In this document: one piece after another, positions 13,928-27,155 of the stretch | Numbering within the stretch: position 1 is the first letter of the stretch | How the letters are laid out: each line of letters starts with the position of its first letter | From: Penelope pileata | Taxonomy: Eukaryota; Chordata; Aves; Galliformes; Cracidae | Direction: 5' to 3' | Assembly: GCA_013396635.1 (NCBI GenBank) | Contig: WBMW01005475.1 | Location: 124,001-188,000 of the forward strand | Length of the DNA: 64,000 bases | Program-made: the position numbers and the translations under genes | The notes under the pieces: generated by a model | Told to the model about the DNA's origin: nothing | What the model saw: the letters and a program-made list of their open reading frames with translations, nothing else | Database searches by the model: none

Positions 13928-14055
13928 ATTAAATTTGTAAGAATTCAGTATTTTTGAAAACTCTACCGCTCTGTCAAATTTGGTTGGAATTGGCCAACAC
14001 GTTCAAAAGTTATTAGTGTGGGAGTGATGGCATATAGATATATAAACAGCACAAT
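13928..14055 (+). mobile_element. possible RTE-like non-LTR retrotransposon 3' end (old relic)
   Basis: The stretch reads TCAAATTTGGTTGGAATTGG, then CCAACACGTTCAAAAGTTATTAG with a short gap, and ends in an ATAGATATATA run. A run of the form 'AATTTGGTTGAAATTGG...CGTTC.AAGTTATTAG' followed by a TA or GATA microsatellite is typical of RTE-clade LINE 3' ends. The match is from pattern memory, and the copy is degenerate with no coding part left. Confidence 0.3.
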
Positions 14056-14510
14056 CACATAAGTAAGCCCCATTTCCTGAGGAAAGTAGGCTAAAAACAC
14101 AGTGTACTGAAGACAAGTAAATTGGATTCTTCAAGTTGTTTTAGTCTGAACAAAGCACAATGCTATCTGTGACACAGAAAAGTAAGCTCATTTAAAGGAG
14201 AGTTTTTAGGTTCCGTGGATGATTCTCCTAAATTTTCTCCGGTGCAATTAAAATGAAAGAACATTTTCTTTCCTCTTACATCTGCTGCTTGCTGAAAAAG
14301 TTCCTGTGAAGCCAATGGGTGAGATGTGAATCTGCAGAGGAAATGCTGAGATGAACTATCAGAGGGAGCCCTTTTTTGCTCCATTTAAGATGAATGTGTG
14401 GGGCATCCCTGTTGTGTTTTGAGATTCTTCGTTCTCATCCCAGCAGGCACAAGCCCACCTGGAAGGGGAAGGATGTGCTGAACACGCCAAATCCCATCCC
14501 AGCAGCTGAT

Positions 14511-14612
14511 ACCTACATTGTCCATAGGCACCAATGGACAATGGTGCCTACATTGGCACCATGGACCTACATTGTCCATAGGCACCAGTGGACATTTTAG
14601 CCATGGGCAGCT
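14511..14612. repeat. clustered direct and inverted short repeats
   Basis: A 30-bp segment starting ACCTACATTGTCCATAGGCA at 14511 recurs at 14565 with one or two differences. Within it, TAGGCACCA and TGGTGCCTA form a perfect 9-bp inverted repeat around an 8-base loop. Immediately downstream, ATTTTAGC and GCTAAAAT form an 8-bp stem around CATGGGCA. The function, if any, is unknown. Confidence 0.7.
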
Positions 14613-16247
14613 AAAATGCAAGATCCAGCTGGTGCAGGTGGGCCAGCAAGCTCTCACCTGTCAGAGATTTGGAGGTGGTGGATGGACTTCCACCAGAGAA
14701 AGGGCCGTTGGTGGGATGGGCAGCACTGGGGAAGGCTCAGCTCTGCTCTCAGCACTGCATCCATGGGCTCTGTTGTCCCCCAGAGCTCTGGAGGGGATGC
14801 TGCTCTCGGGTTAGTCCTAAATACCGCGCTTCCAGGCTTAATTAGAGCTGAGCCGTTCACCAACGATGAGAAAAATATAATTAAGCTCGATATTCTCAGG
14901 AGGAATCGGGCTGCAAATTAGCACGGTGTCATTCAACTTCAGACAGTGACGCTGGAGATAAAGAAAAAAAAAAGAAAGAAGGGAAAGAAGTGAATAAAGA
15001 CAACTTGGCAGCAAGGAGGGGTAAAGGAAGATGGTAGGGCTCTGTGGATGCTCCGTTGGGATGCTGCGATGGGGGCTCAGCAGCCCCCACATCTGGCACT
15101 CAGTGGGGAGCAGGAAGGCAAGAAAGGCCCTGGAGAGCCAAACAGCAAAGTGCAGGAGGTTGTTTGAGCCAAGCGGGTATTTTCTTCAGAAAATGGAAAT
15201 GCAGCCTAGGCAAAACCCGCAGAAGAGAATAGATTGTGCAGTTCTGATCCCAAACATTTTAAGTTGCGGTAATGTCGCTGCCGGCAGTACGCCGAGCCAT
15301 GACAATGCTGCTTAATGCTCTCCCAGGCCCGTGCCTGCAGCGTTGCAGTTGTGCTTGGCTGTGTTTGGTTTCAGGTTCCTGCTGGCTTTCTGCTGCCGGG
15401 GGGTGGCTGGGGGGTGCCCGCATCCCTCGTGCCATTCACTGCGGATGGAGCTGGGGGTGGAGGCGGGGTGGGGTTAAGGGGAACACTCAGGACCCCCAAA
15501 GGGTTGTGTGCTTCCTTCCTGTGATTGGGATGGTGGGATGAGCCAACTGCTGAAATGGGGACAGCTGAGCCTGGGGGAGGGCATCACCACTGCCTGTTCA
15601 TGTGGGACCAGTGATGCCATGGACGGCACCATTTGGTACCCACTGGGAAGGTGCAAACCCTCCATCCCTGTCTGCGCTCCCCATCCATTTCTTGAGGACT
15701 GAGCAATGGGGATAAAAGCAGAGGGGATGGATGGGGGTGACCTTTGGGGCTGAGATCAGCCTGGACAGGTGTAATTCCTTGCTTGGTTGCTGCCTGCCTT
15801 CCTCCTCCCCAAACAACCCCTGTGCCATGCTGAGAGGAGCAAGCACAGGGCTGGCAGCCTGCAGAAGGCTTCACTGAGCTGCAGCAGCATGCACAGCATT
15901 CCCTTCATGCCACCTCCTCCTTTGTGCATGAGCTCCGTCCTGGCAGGGGTCAGGGATGGAGGAGCCCCATCGGTTTCCCAGCACATCGCATCCCTGCCCA
16001 GTGCTGGCTCCTGCAGCCCCGCTGTCCGTACCGTGACTATTTAAGTCCTCCTGCAATGCCCTTTAATAACTTCCTGCTCAGACAGGACTTACAGCATTAA
16101 ACCCTTCTGCAGCCGTGTCAGAAGTCAGGGCTTGCTGGCACGCTCACGTAGGGCTCTGTGTCCCCAGCTGCCACCGTGCTGCGCCCAGCACTGAATGGGA
16201 AAGTCAGGTGCCTTTAGGGCGAGCGATGCTTTGCAAAGTAACCCAAC

Positions 16248-16291
16248 TTAAAAAAAAATAATAATAAAAAAAAAACTCATAAAAAAAAAAT
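16248..16291. repeat. A-rich low-complexity tract
   Basis: Three runs of 8 to 10 A residues are interrupted by ATAATAATA and CTCAT. There is no flanking duplication to suggest a poly(A)-tailed insertion. Confidence 0.85.
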
Positions 16292-19200
16292 CTCATTTGC
16301 TCACCTTTGCTGCCCTCTCATCCTTCAACACCATGCCCCTGCTCCCATCTTTGCCTTTCCTTCCCTTTCCCTTCCTGCTGAGCTGGATGTCAGCTGAACC
16401 ACTCCAAATCCACGGTCCAGGTGTGTGACGTGGATTCATGCCATCATTTCCAGCATTGCTAGGTGCTGAGGACATGGCATGGGCAGAGTGAGGATGAGGA
16501 GCCCGCTGTGTGATAGCTGTCATCCCAGCAAAATGTGCCTGGAGGGGCTGCTTCAGCCCTGGGGGGGAGCAGGAGTAGGGTTTGAGGGCTGTGGGGGGGA
16601 GGAATGGCCCAGGAGGGGAGAGGTGGATGTGCTTTGCTGTGGGACCAGATGGAAAGGGGCAGAGATGGAGGATCAGGAGTGCAGCCAGCGATCCCAATAG
16701 GAGAGGTGGGAGGTGAGGGGCAGCTGTGGGCGCTGAATCTGTGCGTGCCTTCTCCTCTTCCTGGTCCTCCTCCTCCTCCAGGCACCATCACTGCCCAGGT
16801 CAGCCGCCTGGTTCTTAATCCAGGACTTTTACTGGCTTAGTGCCTGGGCTGAGCTCGGGGGCAGAGCCAGCCCCGTGCAGGGCCCCGCTGACATGGGGCA
16901 TGGGGTGGGCAGGAGGTCACTGCAGCACGGGGTGAGGGAAGGAGGTGAAGAGGAGGGGGGGGAAGGCTCTTCCTCATGCTGATGCCGATGGGAAGGGAGC
17001 AGGGTGCTGTCACCCCATAGTTTCAGGTGGAGCAACACTTCATAAGAGAGGGAAATAAAATAAAAATAAATTAAAAAAAGCTACGAACAACAAAAAGCCA
17101 CCCCCTGCTCTCCCTTTCTGCCACTTTGCCTATTCAAGGAGCAGAAACTGCAGCGTTGCTTTTCTCAGCATCCTTCTGGAGGATCCTCCGCAGCTGCCTG
17201 GCTCGTGGCCCCGCACCTTCCTCCCTCCTCATCCTCCCCCAGCGCCTGGTAGGGGCACACACAGGGTGCTACATGGCATCCCCTCACATCCCACCTCCCT
17301 CACCCCCAGCTGCAGGCTCTGTGCACCCCACTGATGCTGCACACCCGGGCTTTAGGGGGGCCGAGGGGAGGGCCTGGGGTCCCCGTGCTGCAGCACACAC
17401 CAGCACTCCTTCCCATCTCGCGAGAGAGGCCTGCTGCCTTTTTCCTCTCCCAGCTCCCATCTCTGCTCCCTGGCACACATCCCTGCTGGCTGCACCCGCC
17501 CCAGCCTCCCACCCACTGCTTCCCTGCAGCAGCAACCCCCAGCCCCCATGCTCTCGTTCCCCCCAGTCCCTCCTTCCTCTCTGGAGAGAAACAAGAGCCA
17601 TAGCAGGAGTGCAACTGAGATGAAAATGTGGTTGGGGAAAAATATTGAATGTTTTCCTCGTGGGTGTCGTTGAGCATCACTCCCCCCACAGCCACAGGTT
17701 TGGATGGGGACATCAGGAGCCCAGCACTGCGGGGGGAGTGCAGCACTGCCAGGCCCTGGGTGCAGTTGGTTTGGGAGTCCTCAGCCATGAGGTTTCTGTC
17801 CCCTCCTCCATGCAGGACGAATGGCAGCAAGCTGTCCTGGCTCCCCTAATCCAGGAAATTAAAGGATTTGACCGCAGACTTCGCTTAAGTGAATTTTCCC
17901 CCTGAAAATCCCAGGGGGATTTAGCCCATGGATGCAACCGATTATCCCTTTAAAGTTGTGACTAAGCAAGGCCCCAATTCTTCAGGGTGCTGAGCACCCT
18001 ACAATCCACTTCTAGCAGTGACGCAGCTGTGCCCTGCACGCTGCCCTGGCTCTGCCTTCCCTCCCATCCCACCCCATTTATTGATGCCATCCTCACTGCA
18101 ACCACAGCCCAAATCCACCTTGTCCCACCTGTGCGTTGGTCCCCAGGGACACAGCACCTTATGTGGGGACCTCTAGTTCCCAGAACTCAGCCATGTGGCT
18201 GCAAAGCACATCCTTGGCTGAATCATTCCTGCCCTCCATCACCTCCATCCCTGCCTCCTCCATCAGCTCCTTTCACCCACCTCAGGCTCCAAGCTGGGAT
18301 TTGCAAGCAGCATCTTACCCGTCTCCTAATTTTGTCCCAATGTTGGTGCAGAGCTCCTGGGGATGCCCCAGCCTGAGCAGGCACTTTGCAAAAAGAGAAG
18401 CGTGGGGCAGGATTTGGGCAGGGGTCTGCAGCTTACCCAAATCATCTCAATGGCTTCCCTGGGGAAACAGGCTGCAGCCTCTCTGTTATCTGTCTGCGTC
18501 TGCCTGCTCTGTCTCTCATCACCATAGCACTGAGGTGAAGCATAAATAATTAAAAGCACAGATTCTCTCCTGGCAGAGCTCTGAATCCCTTCCCCTGTTG
18601 TGCTGCCGGGTGCTTCAGTGGAAATTTTCGTGGGCTCTGCCTCAGGGGCAACGCAGAGCTGCAGACCTGGGACTGTCTGCCATCCTCAGGGTGTGCTCAG
18701 CGTGGGGACTGGATAGGGCTGCATCCCATCCAGGGGATGCTACAGGATGCTCGGGGTGTGCCAGGATGAACAGCACCCGTGGAGCAAAGCCAGGTGCAGG
18801 CAGCTCTGAGCTGCCCCATGAGAAGCAGGATTTGGGGGCGCAGGTTGTCTTGAGGCTCACAGCCTCTGCTGAGGGGGTGTTTGGAGCCCCCAGGCACCAG
18901 GGAGGAGGAACCCATGCAGGCAGCAGGGAAGCGGAGGTGAGGAAAGCATCTCCTGGGTGGGCTCTGAAGTTTGAGGCAGGCAGGAGCTGCTCGTTGCCAT
19001 GGCAACACAGATGATGTGTTCTGTTCCCCCACAGCCGGCAGCGCTCGCACTGCAGAGGGGTCCTGAGCAGCTGCACAGGGCCAAGCACAGCCCAAGGGGC
19101 CCCTCTCCTTCCTGCCTGCCCCATCCGGGCTGTGGGAACGGGGTGGTGTTCCAGAAGGATGGGTCAGCCCCAGGCAGCACTTAAAAGATGGGAAATGTCA

Positions 19201-22200
19201 CCCCACGCTGCTGTCCCTCCTTCCATCCCTGTGGGGACCAAAGCTGCAGGGACTGGTGACAGCATCCTGGCTATGGATGTGTTTTGCAGCATTTTGGGAT
19301 CTGGTGGTGCTGTTTCTGGTTGGGATTTCTGTGGGTCTGTGTTCACCCAATCCCTGTGCAGAGCTTGGCTGCACCGGAGGGTGTTGGCACCCTGCTCCTC
19401 ACCCCCATGGGCACCAGGATGGCATGAAGCAGTGGGGTTAATAGGATGCTGTCTGCAGTATCCTTTGCTTGGGGAGCATTTGTGCTGTAGCTTGGCGTTT
19501 CCATGTTATCCCTGGGGTTTTTGGTGTGCCGTGCATGGTGCCTGCCTGCACGGTCCGTGATGCAGGAGCTGGAGGCGGCAGTGGGGATGGAGATGATGCT
19601 GCTGCATCCTGCACATGGCTGTGTCTGAGTTACCACCAGCTCCATCCCAGCAGGGCGGAATGTGGCAAGATGCTCCAAGAGCTGCGCCCATCACAGCTTG
19701 GTTGGTTTCTGAGCAACTCTCACAGTCCTGGTGGTAGAAATGTGTTTTACCATCACTCCAAGGACTGGCCCATCTTAGTCCATCCCTCATTCCCCAGAAA
19801 AGAGTGCTCTCTCCTACCCCACAGGGCTGGAAGCAGCAGAGAAATCCCAGAGGGTGAGGCTGGATATCTCACACTTCTCCTCCGACAGCTGGAGAGCATC
19901 CGTCAGCACTCCCAGGGCTGTGGCAGCTCCATGTCTTGGCCTGGCTCCAGGCTGTGCTGGAACTAAAATATTAAGATCAGTTAAACAAGTCTGTCGCTGG
20001 CTCTGGGCAAGCTGTATTGCAGTCTGCTTTGAAATGGGGGGGTTTGCTGGTGAGTGGTGGCTGGTTAAAACGCTGCCTGGCCAGAGGCACATTGCAGAGC
20101 ATCCCTCTCCATCATATCCATGCAGGGAGAGGAGAGCTCCTGAGCTCGACACTGCCTCTTTCAGGCTGCTGGGGCTTCCACAGCACGGGAAAAAAATAAA
20201 AAATAAAAAGCCTGGGAAGTTTGTTTGTTAGCCAAACGTCTGTTTTGCTTGAGGTGACCAAAAGTTGTGCAACTGCCAAAGCAATTCAGACAAAACCCGA
20301 AAGGGGTAAAGGGTTAGGGAAAGGAAAACGGCTTTTTCCTCACGGTTCTGTTGTGTTTCGCTTCAGAATTTGGGTTGACTCATTCTTTTTCAGGCATCAA
20401 AATGAAACTGAAATTAAAGGGATGGCTCTGCTTTTCATGCCTGTAATCTCCTCCTTCACCTGGAGCTGTTTGCTGGAGTTCCCCATGTTCTCTTGTCCCA
20501 AGTGCTTTTCCTTTGGCTGTAGGGAAAGGTCACCAACCCATCCCAAAGGGTAGTACCATGCTGACGGCTCCCCAAAGGGCTTTGGGGCTCTCTTAGAGCC
20601 CAGCCAAAGGCTCCCTCAGCTCCCTGTGCCCATGCCTTGGTTGAGTTCCTCTCTGTGCTGCACCTCTGGCATGGAAGTTTCTTCCCTACTCTTCATCCTC
20701 TGCATGGCATCAACCAACTGAGGATGTTGGTGTGGAAAATGGGGAGGGATGGGCTGTTCTGGGGAGCCTTCTGGTGAAGGATGCTGATGGTCCACCAAAT
20801 CCCTTCAACCTGTAGCACAGGGCAAGCCATCTTCCAGGTCCCACCGAGACAGACTTTTTCTACCAGCCTTGACCCATCCCAAGAAGGCTGGCCCAAGTTA
20901 GCGGCTGGGATCTCCACCACCTCCACTCAGTAACTGGTTAACATTACACCAAGCCCCCTATCCTCACCCTGCACATCCCCGCCATGGCCATGCCACCCAT
21001 CAAACCCATGGGGGCTCCCAAAATAATGAGCAGCCCCTTCACGCAGGGCTTTGGTGGAGAGGCACTGAGCAGTGCCGTGCCGGAGACAGAGCGATGCAAC
21101 GGGATGCGGGATGCAGCCCAGAGTCATCCCAGCCAGCAGCGTGTACAGCCAAGCTAAATGCTTCACATGTCCAAGCAGGCTGAGTTATGGCTGCTCCGGG
21201 AGCTGTAACTTGGCCTGTTGTGCATTTCAAAATCTCCACCCGAATGCGGCATTGATGTAGGGCTTTTCTGCTGTTCTGGTTTTTGCGTTTAATACAGACA
21301 GTATAGATCTGCAGTGTGCAGAGGATCCAGCAGCGCCCAGGCTCCTCGGAGATTTTGTGCCTTCGTTTGCTTTTTCTTGGGCTCTTTCTTTTCCCTGCCA
21401 AGGGTTGTTAGTGATTTCTTCCAACCTGTTTTGCCTCCTGCCTGGAAGTGGCAGGATCGTTTGTAATGCGCTATTTTTGCACAGGGCTGGAGGAGCGTTT
21501 GTGGCACGTTGGTGCCTTTGGGATGTGTGCGTGGATGGATGTCTGCAGGTGCTGTGCAAGAGCAGGGGGTGCAGAGGGACGGCAGCCCTTCCATTTCCTC
21601 CCTCGTTGTTCAAATAAAACATGGAAACGTGCCCCATCCAAACCACAACAGCTGGAAAGAAGGAGACATCTCCCCTGCCCATTCCTTCCCTTCCTTGGAG
21701 CTAACTCTTCCCACACTGCTCCAAGTGGGTTCCTGCAGCCCTTGCATCACCAGCCGTCATTTTCCAGAAGCTGATGAAGCTCCCAACATTGCTGCAAGTA
21801 TCTCACACATTTCCAATTTACAAGGAAATGGGAAACTCCATGCCTGGAGCCAGAGTTTGTTCCCAGCTGTCTCCATCGATGGGGACGGTGGATTTCATCC
21901 ATGTCCTCCCTCTGAGGCTGCTCCTGGGCTGCAGGACCAAAGCCCAGGGATGGGCAGGTGCTGCCACCTGCATCGCTCCCCCACACCCCCTGTAGCTGCA
22001 TTGCAAGTGACAGATGGCAGGAGATGAGACTCACCCTCCAGATGTTAATTATCTCATGAGCTGTAAATAATGTCTCACAGCAGCTCGCATACTGGCTTGG
22101 GTGTGAAAGACCCATCAGCTTTGCCCTTGCCAGGGGCAAAAATGGAAAGGAGGAGACCCACCAGGAGGGAAATCCACGGTCTGCATGGTCCACACGTCAC

Positions 22201-25200
22201 TGGGGGGGATGCTGCAGAGCATCCTGGATAGTGGTGGCAGATTTACTGTTGGCTACCAAAGCTGTCCACCAGCCCCATCTGCCCCAGCCCTTTGAAGGCT
22301 GTTTGGCCATGCCAAAAAAAAGCATCGCCATGACTGATTTGGGATGATGGCAATCAGGTGAGCTGGAGGGGATGGCAGCATTACAGCTGCTGTCATCCTG
22401 CACTGCCCAGGACCTGGCTCAGGGTCCCAGGAGCTGCATCACAGATGATGCCTTGGTGGGTCCACTCTCCATCTATAGCAAACACAGAGCTGAAGGAGAA
22501 CTGGCAGAGGAGCCTGGAGCAAGAAGCTAAATGGGAACTGGCCCCATCCTCATTTCTATGAATTCAGGAGAGCCCCATCTGGGGTTGCTGCCTGCAGTGA
22601 TGGCTTAAGAATGGCTTCTCCATGTCTCCCAGCATTAAACCACAGGGAAAATCAGATTTAGGCTTCTGACCAAGGTATTTTCCACATTTCTCTGTATTTC
22701 TTGGGCAACAATGAACAGCTGCATGGAGTAATTTTTTTCAGGATTAAGTATTTTGACTTTTTTAGGGGAAAAATTTTTCACTTGAAAAGTGATTTTAACA
22801 CAGCTTTTCAGGACCACCTTGTTCAAAAATCACCATTCCCTCTGTCCCACACAACATCAGACACCCCTTAACCTTCCCCTGGGGGTGATGGGACCCCAAA
22901 TCTCCATCCCAGTGATGGAGCAGGGCAGCCAGGTGCTCTCCTTGCTATGCACAGCAGCTGCTTTCTGTCTGCCTGCAGACATTTTGGCTGCATGACATCA
23001 TGCCAGGGGTCACATTAGCTGCTTTTTGCTTCTTGATTAAGAATTCCAGCAATAGGGGAGGGGTGGGAAAGGAAAAGGCAGACAGAAGAAGCAGGCAAGG
23101 CAAAGACGCTTGCGATAAGCAGGTAAATGGGGATTTATGCCCAGATCGCTAATTGGTGTGTCTAATATTCCACCCCCTGAGTACCAGGGGTGTATTACTG
23201 CCTTCACAAATCACTCAAGGCAAGCCCAGTGCAATAACAACCCAGCCAAGAGAGCTGCAAAGAGTCAAGCTGGAATTAAGAGTGGGTTTTATCGGGGCAA
23301 TAAATGCCAGATAGTGAAAATAACAAACAGGCTGTTAATTGCTGCCATCTCCCAGCTCCCCCAAGGAAGCGTCTAGACACAGCCCAGCCCTGGGTCACAG
23401 CTAACCTGGTTCTTGAGGCGGTCCTTAGGGGCCAGAAGGACACAGGATGAGGGCTGGGTGCCTGCTGGAGGATGCTGAGCCAGGGGGCACAGGGATGCAG
23501 GATGGGTTGCAGCTCTCCCCAGCAGCACTACACAGCCACGCTCTGCCCTAAATCAGCGATGCTCCCACAGAGGTAGAAGCCAGACAGTCTGCAGCAGCTA
23601 TTAATAATTCAGTCCTGATTTGTCCCATTGAGGAGAGCAGGAATTGCAGCCAGCCTGAGGGTTTGAGACAGCCCCAGGGCTGGATCCCACAGCAGGCTGC
23701 TACCAGGTTGCCCTGGCAGGGGCTCAGCACCAGCTCGTACTCAGGGACTTCAGCTTTGTACCTCTCAGTGCATCTCAGCTTGCTGCAGTTAGGGCCCCAT
23801 CCTGCTCTCAGCTGGGAAATAACCCCAGCCAAGTGGGTGCAGCTGGGTGCATGACCACCAAACAGAGCCAGGTGCCAGGGCCAGAGGGAAAGCAAAGCCC
23901 CCAGTCTTCAGCATCCCGAGAAATGCTCTTGTTGAATCTTTCCTGAAGTATTTTCTAGCAGCTAGTGGGTGTGTGTGTTAATTGAATTTTGCCATTTGAA
24001 AAATATATGACCCTCTGTAATGGAGGGAGAAAACGTTCCTCCTATAGGAAGATAAAGATGCATTTAGAGAAAAAAAAAAACAAAAAACCAACAACCAAAG
24101 CTGTCTGATTACATATTGACCTGAGAGACAAAGTGAATCCAATGGAGCCAGTCTGGTCCCTTAGGAAAACTTGAGGCTGCTCGTTATACCCCAGGATGAG
24201 CTCACCACATGCTTAACTCCATCCTCGCTGCTTGTGTGTGCCCAGGGGTGAGCAGTGCTCCTCAGTGGGACCCCACAGCGTGTCCCCAGCGAGGCCAGGG
24301 ACCCCCAGCACATCCCAGAAAGGGCACATGGGGGGTTGCATTGGTAGGCACAGGGTCTGGGCTGGCCTTCTGCATGCCAGAGCCCATTTCTTCCATTTTT
24401 TCACCCATAACAATAATAAGTTGGGTGTGCCCAGAAGTGTAGGCTGTTTTCCATGAAAACATGGAATGCAGGATTTGCTCCTTTTGTATTGGACAGGGGA
24501 GAAGAGAGCACACCCATTGCAGTTATGGGTGATTTGGTGGGGTTCTGAGCTCGTTGCAGGAGGGCTGATTTGCATTTGTGCAAGTGAGATAGAAAATGTT
24601 AAAGGTGCAGGACCCTCTCAGTCCTGTTTAGGGCTGTTGCCATCTCATGTGTGTTGCTGTGGAGGAGCTGGGATGAGCCAAGGAGCTCGGGGGGGTCTCC
24701 ATGAGCTCCCAGCATGGGATGGGGGTTTGCTGGAGATCTCCATCCCGACACCCAGGAGCAGGAAAGCAGCAGTTCTGTAATTTCCTGACAAACCTGGTTC
24801 CCACTGAGCAAGGGACGCCTTTGCTTGTAACAGAACAGAAATTCCCCAGCAAGTGCTGCCATATGAATTTTGGGAAGCAGACCTCCTTGTCCAGAAATGT
24901 TGCCCATATGATGCTTTTTCACGTGTAAGCCATGAATAATGCAGATTTCCCAGTTTCTGCACAACTGTCTTTGGTCCCAGACATACTTTTTTATCAAGAA
25001 ATCTGTTACTTATTTTTTCTCAGCAGAGAGCCTGCTTTTCTTATGGGAACACAAGGGAAAAAGGAGCAGGGATGATGCATCTCTCATCAGCCCACCCTGA
25101 TTATGCACCAGGCACCATTCCTGCAGTTACAGGCATCGCCTTTACCATTCCCAAGCAGACCCGGCTCCAATCCAGAAATATTTCCAATGGTCCACTAACT

Positions 25201-25782
25201 TGCTCTAATTTCCAGCCTTAATTTGTTCTCCTGCCAAAGCTCTCTGTTAGCCCAGACACCACTCAAGCCTTGCCTGGTCTTGATTTTGCTTCATTTCTTC
25301 CCGAAAGAGCTCTGTCCTTTTTGGCTAAACCAGCCCCAAGCATTGGTTTTGCAGCAAAAGCCCTCTCAGCAGCTCTTTGTGCATGCAGAGCCACGCTGGA
25401 GCCGCTGCTGGCATTCCTGAAAAGCCAAGTTCTTCCCTTCAGATCAGTTGATTCCAGCTTCTTGTAGATTAGCCGGAGCCGATAAACTTGGCATTACAAG
25501 CCTCTCGCAGGTATTATCCCTTCCCCTGTCAGTTCTGGCCGAATCACAAGAGATCTGCAAAGATTTGCAGAAATCTGCTTGGTTGCGGTTTCCTCCTGCC
25601 AGTTCCTCCTGCCAGTTTGACCACTTGCCCGGCCTGGGAGAGCAGTGAGTCAGCTTGGCAAAACCCAATAAATGAAATAGCCCAAGCCACTCGTAGACCA
25701 CGATGGCCCCATGGGTCTCAGTAGCTCCAAACCACCCCAACATCACCCCTCTGGCTCTTCCCAGCTCCATCCATGCTGGAAC

Positions 25783-25878
25783 ATGGGCACGGCTCAGTGG
25801 GCATGGTGGTGATGGATCGATGGTCGGACTGGATCATCGTAGAGGTCTTTTCCAACCTTAATGTTCCTATGATTCTAT
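25783..25878 (+). mobile_element. CR1 LINE 3'-end fragment
   Basis: The stretch carries the classic CR1 3' UTR signature: CAGTGGGCATGGTGGTGATGG, then GAGGTCTTTTCCAACCTTAATG, and a terminal CTATGATTCTATGA. CR1 elements insert as 5'-truncated copies without poly(A) tails and are the dominant LINE of birds. This copy is about 95 bp long, in the same orientation as JPH3, in intron 2. Confidence 0.93.
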
Positions 25879-26757
25879 GAAACAACTCCAACACCATTCA
25901 GTTCGGATGCTCAGTGTGCTAAGATCAGGTTGTAGCCATCCTCGAAAGTCCCTTTGTGTTTGTGTGCCCTGATGTTGAGAGCTCTGGCCATTTCCATTAG
26001 CTGAGAATGTGTTGCTCCTTCTCCCACACTCACCCATCGATGGCAGAGGAAACCCATCAAGCAGATGTACAGCTTCTTAACAGCTAAGACAAGGTGCAAG
26101 GGGCACTGTGTCATTGCAAACAGCAGCATTTGTCCAGTGGGCTCGTTACAGGATTGACAACACAATGGGTAATGAAGGGACAGATTATTTTGACTGTTGC
26201 TCCTGGGATTTAGCCCACTGCCCAGATTCAGACTTGGGCAAAACCCCACAGAAATCCCCACCTGTGAACGAGAAGGGTGGGGAGATCAGAGCCCATGGAG
26301 AAAGACCCTTCTTACATGGAAAGAAAGTCAAGCAAGTAACTGGGGAATTAAGATTTAGTGCACGCCGTGAGCAGCAGGCATGTATAAAGGAGACAGCTGT
26401 TAAATTTAGGATGTGACAAAGTCATGCGAGCACTAACTGGATTACTTGCGTTTATTTGGGAATACTTATGTATTTTATTATGCAACGTATAGATCACCAT
26501 AATTCTGCTTTTCACTCCAAGAGCACCTCTCCTGCAAGCATCTTAGAGAGCATTACAAACAATTAAGCCTGCCTGCGCCTCTGCACAGCACGCAGCGTTG
26601 TATCTGCTCTGTGGGCATTGAGAATATTTCAGATCGGAGATGACTTAATTAATGTGATTGATTTTAACTCTGCCTGGGCCGAAGCCTCAAGCTGCTGCTG
26701 TTCCTGGGCTGATCTGTGGGGATGGACTGGGCTAGAAGTTGCTGGAGTGAGTTTTCC

Positions 26758-27155
26758 AGGGATGGAAGGCCATCAACTCAAAGGGATGGAAAGCCATCAA
26801 CCCAAAGGGATGGAAAGCCATCCACCCTAAAGTGATGGAAAGCCATCATCCCAAAGGGAAGGAAAGCCATCCACCCCAAGGGATGGAAAGCCATCAACCT
26901 AAAGGGTTGGAAAGCCATCCACCCTAAAGTGATGGAAAGCCATCATCCCAAAGGGAAGGAAAGCCATCAACCCAAAGGGAAGGAAAGCCATCAACCTAAA
27001 GGGATGGAAAGCCATCCACCCTAAAGTGATGGGAAACCATCAACCCAAAGGGAAGGGAAAGCCATCAACCCAAAGGGAAGGAAAGCCATCCACCCCAAGG
27101 GATGGAAAGCCATCCACCCTAAAATGATGGGAAGCCATCAACCCAAGAGGATGGG
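26758..27155. repeat. 24-bp minisatellite, about 16 units
   Basis: Units of the form GGATGGAAAGCCATCAACCC plus AAAG repeat about sixteen times over roughly 400 bp, most 24 bp long with occasional one-base indels. Variant units ending CACCCTAAAGT or CATCCCAAAG recur in order, which suggests a higher-order block of several units that was itself duplicated. Chance ORFs across it on both strands simply reflect the near 8-codon period. It lies in JPH3 intron 2, about 1.9 kb before exon 3. Confidence 0.95.
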
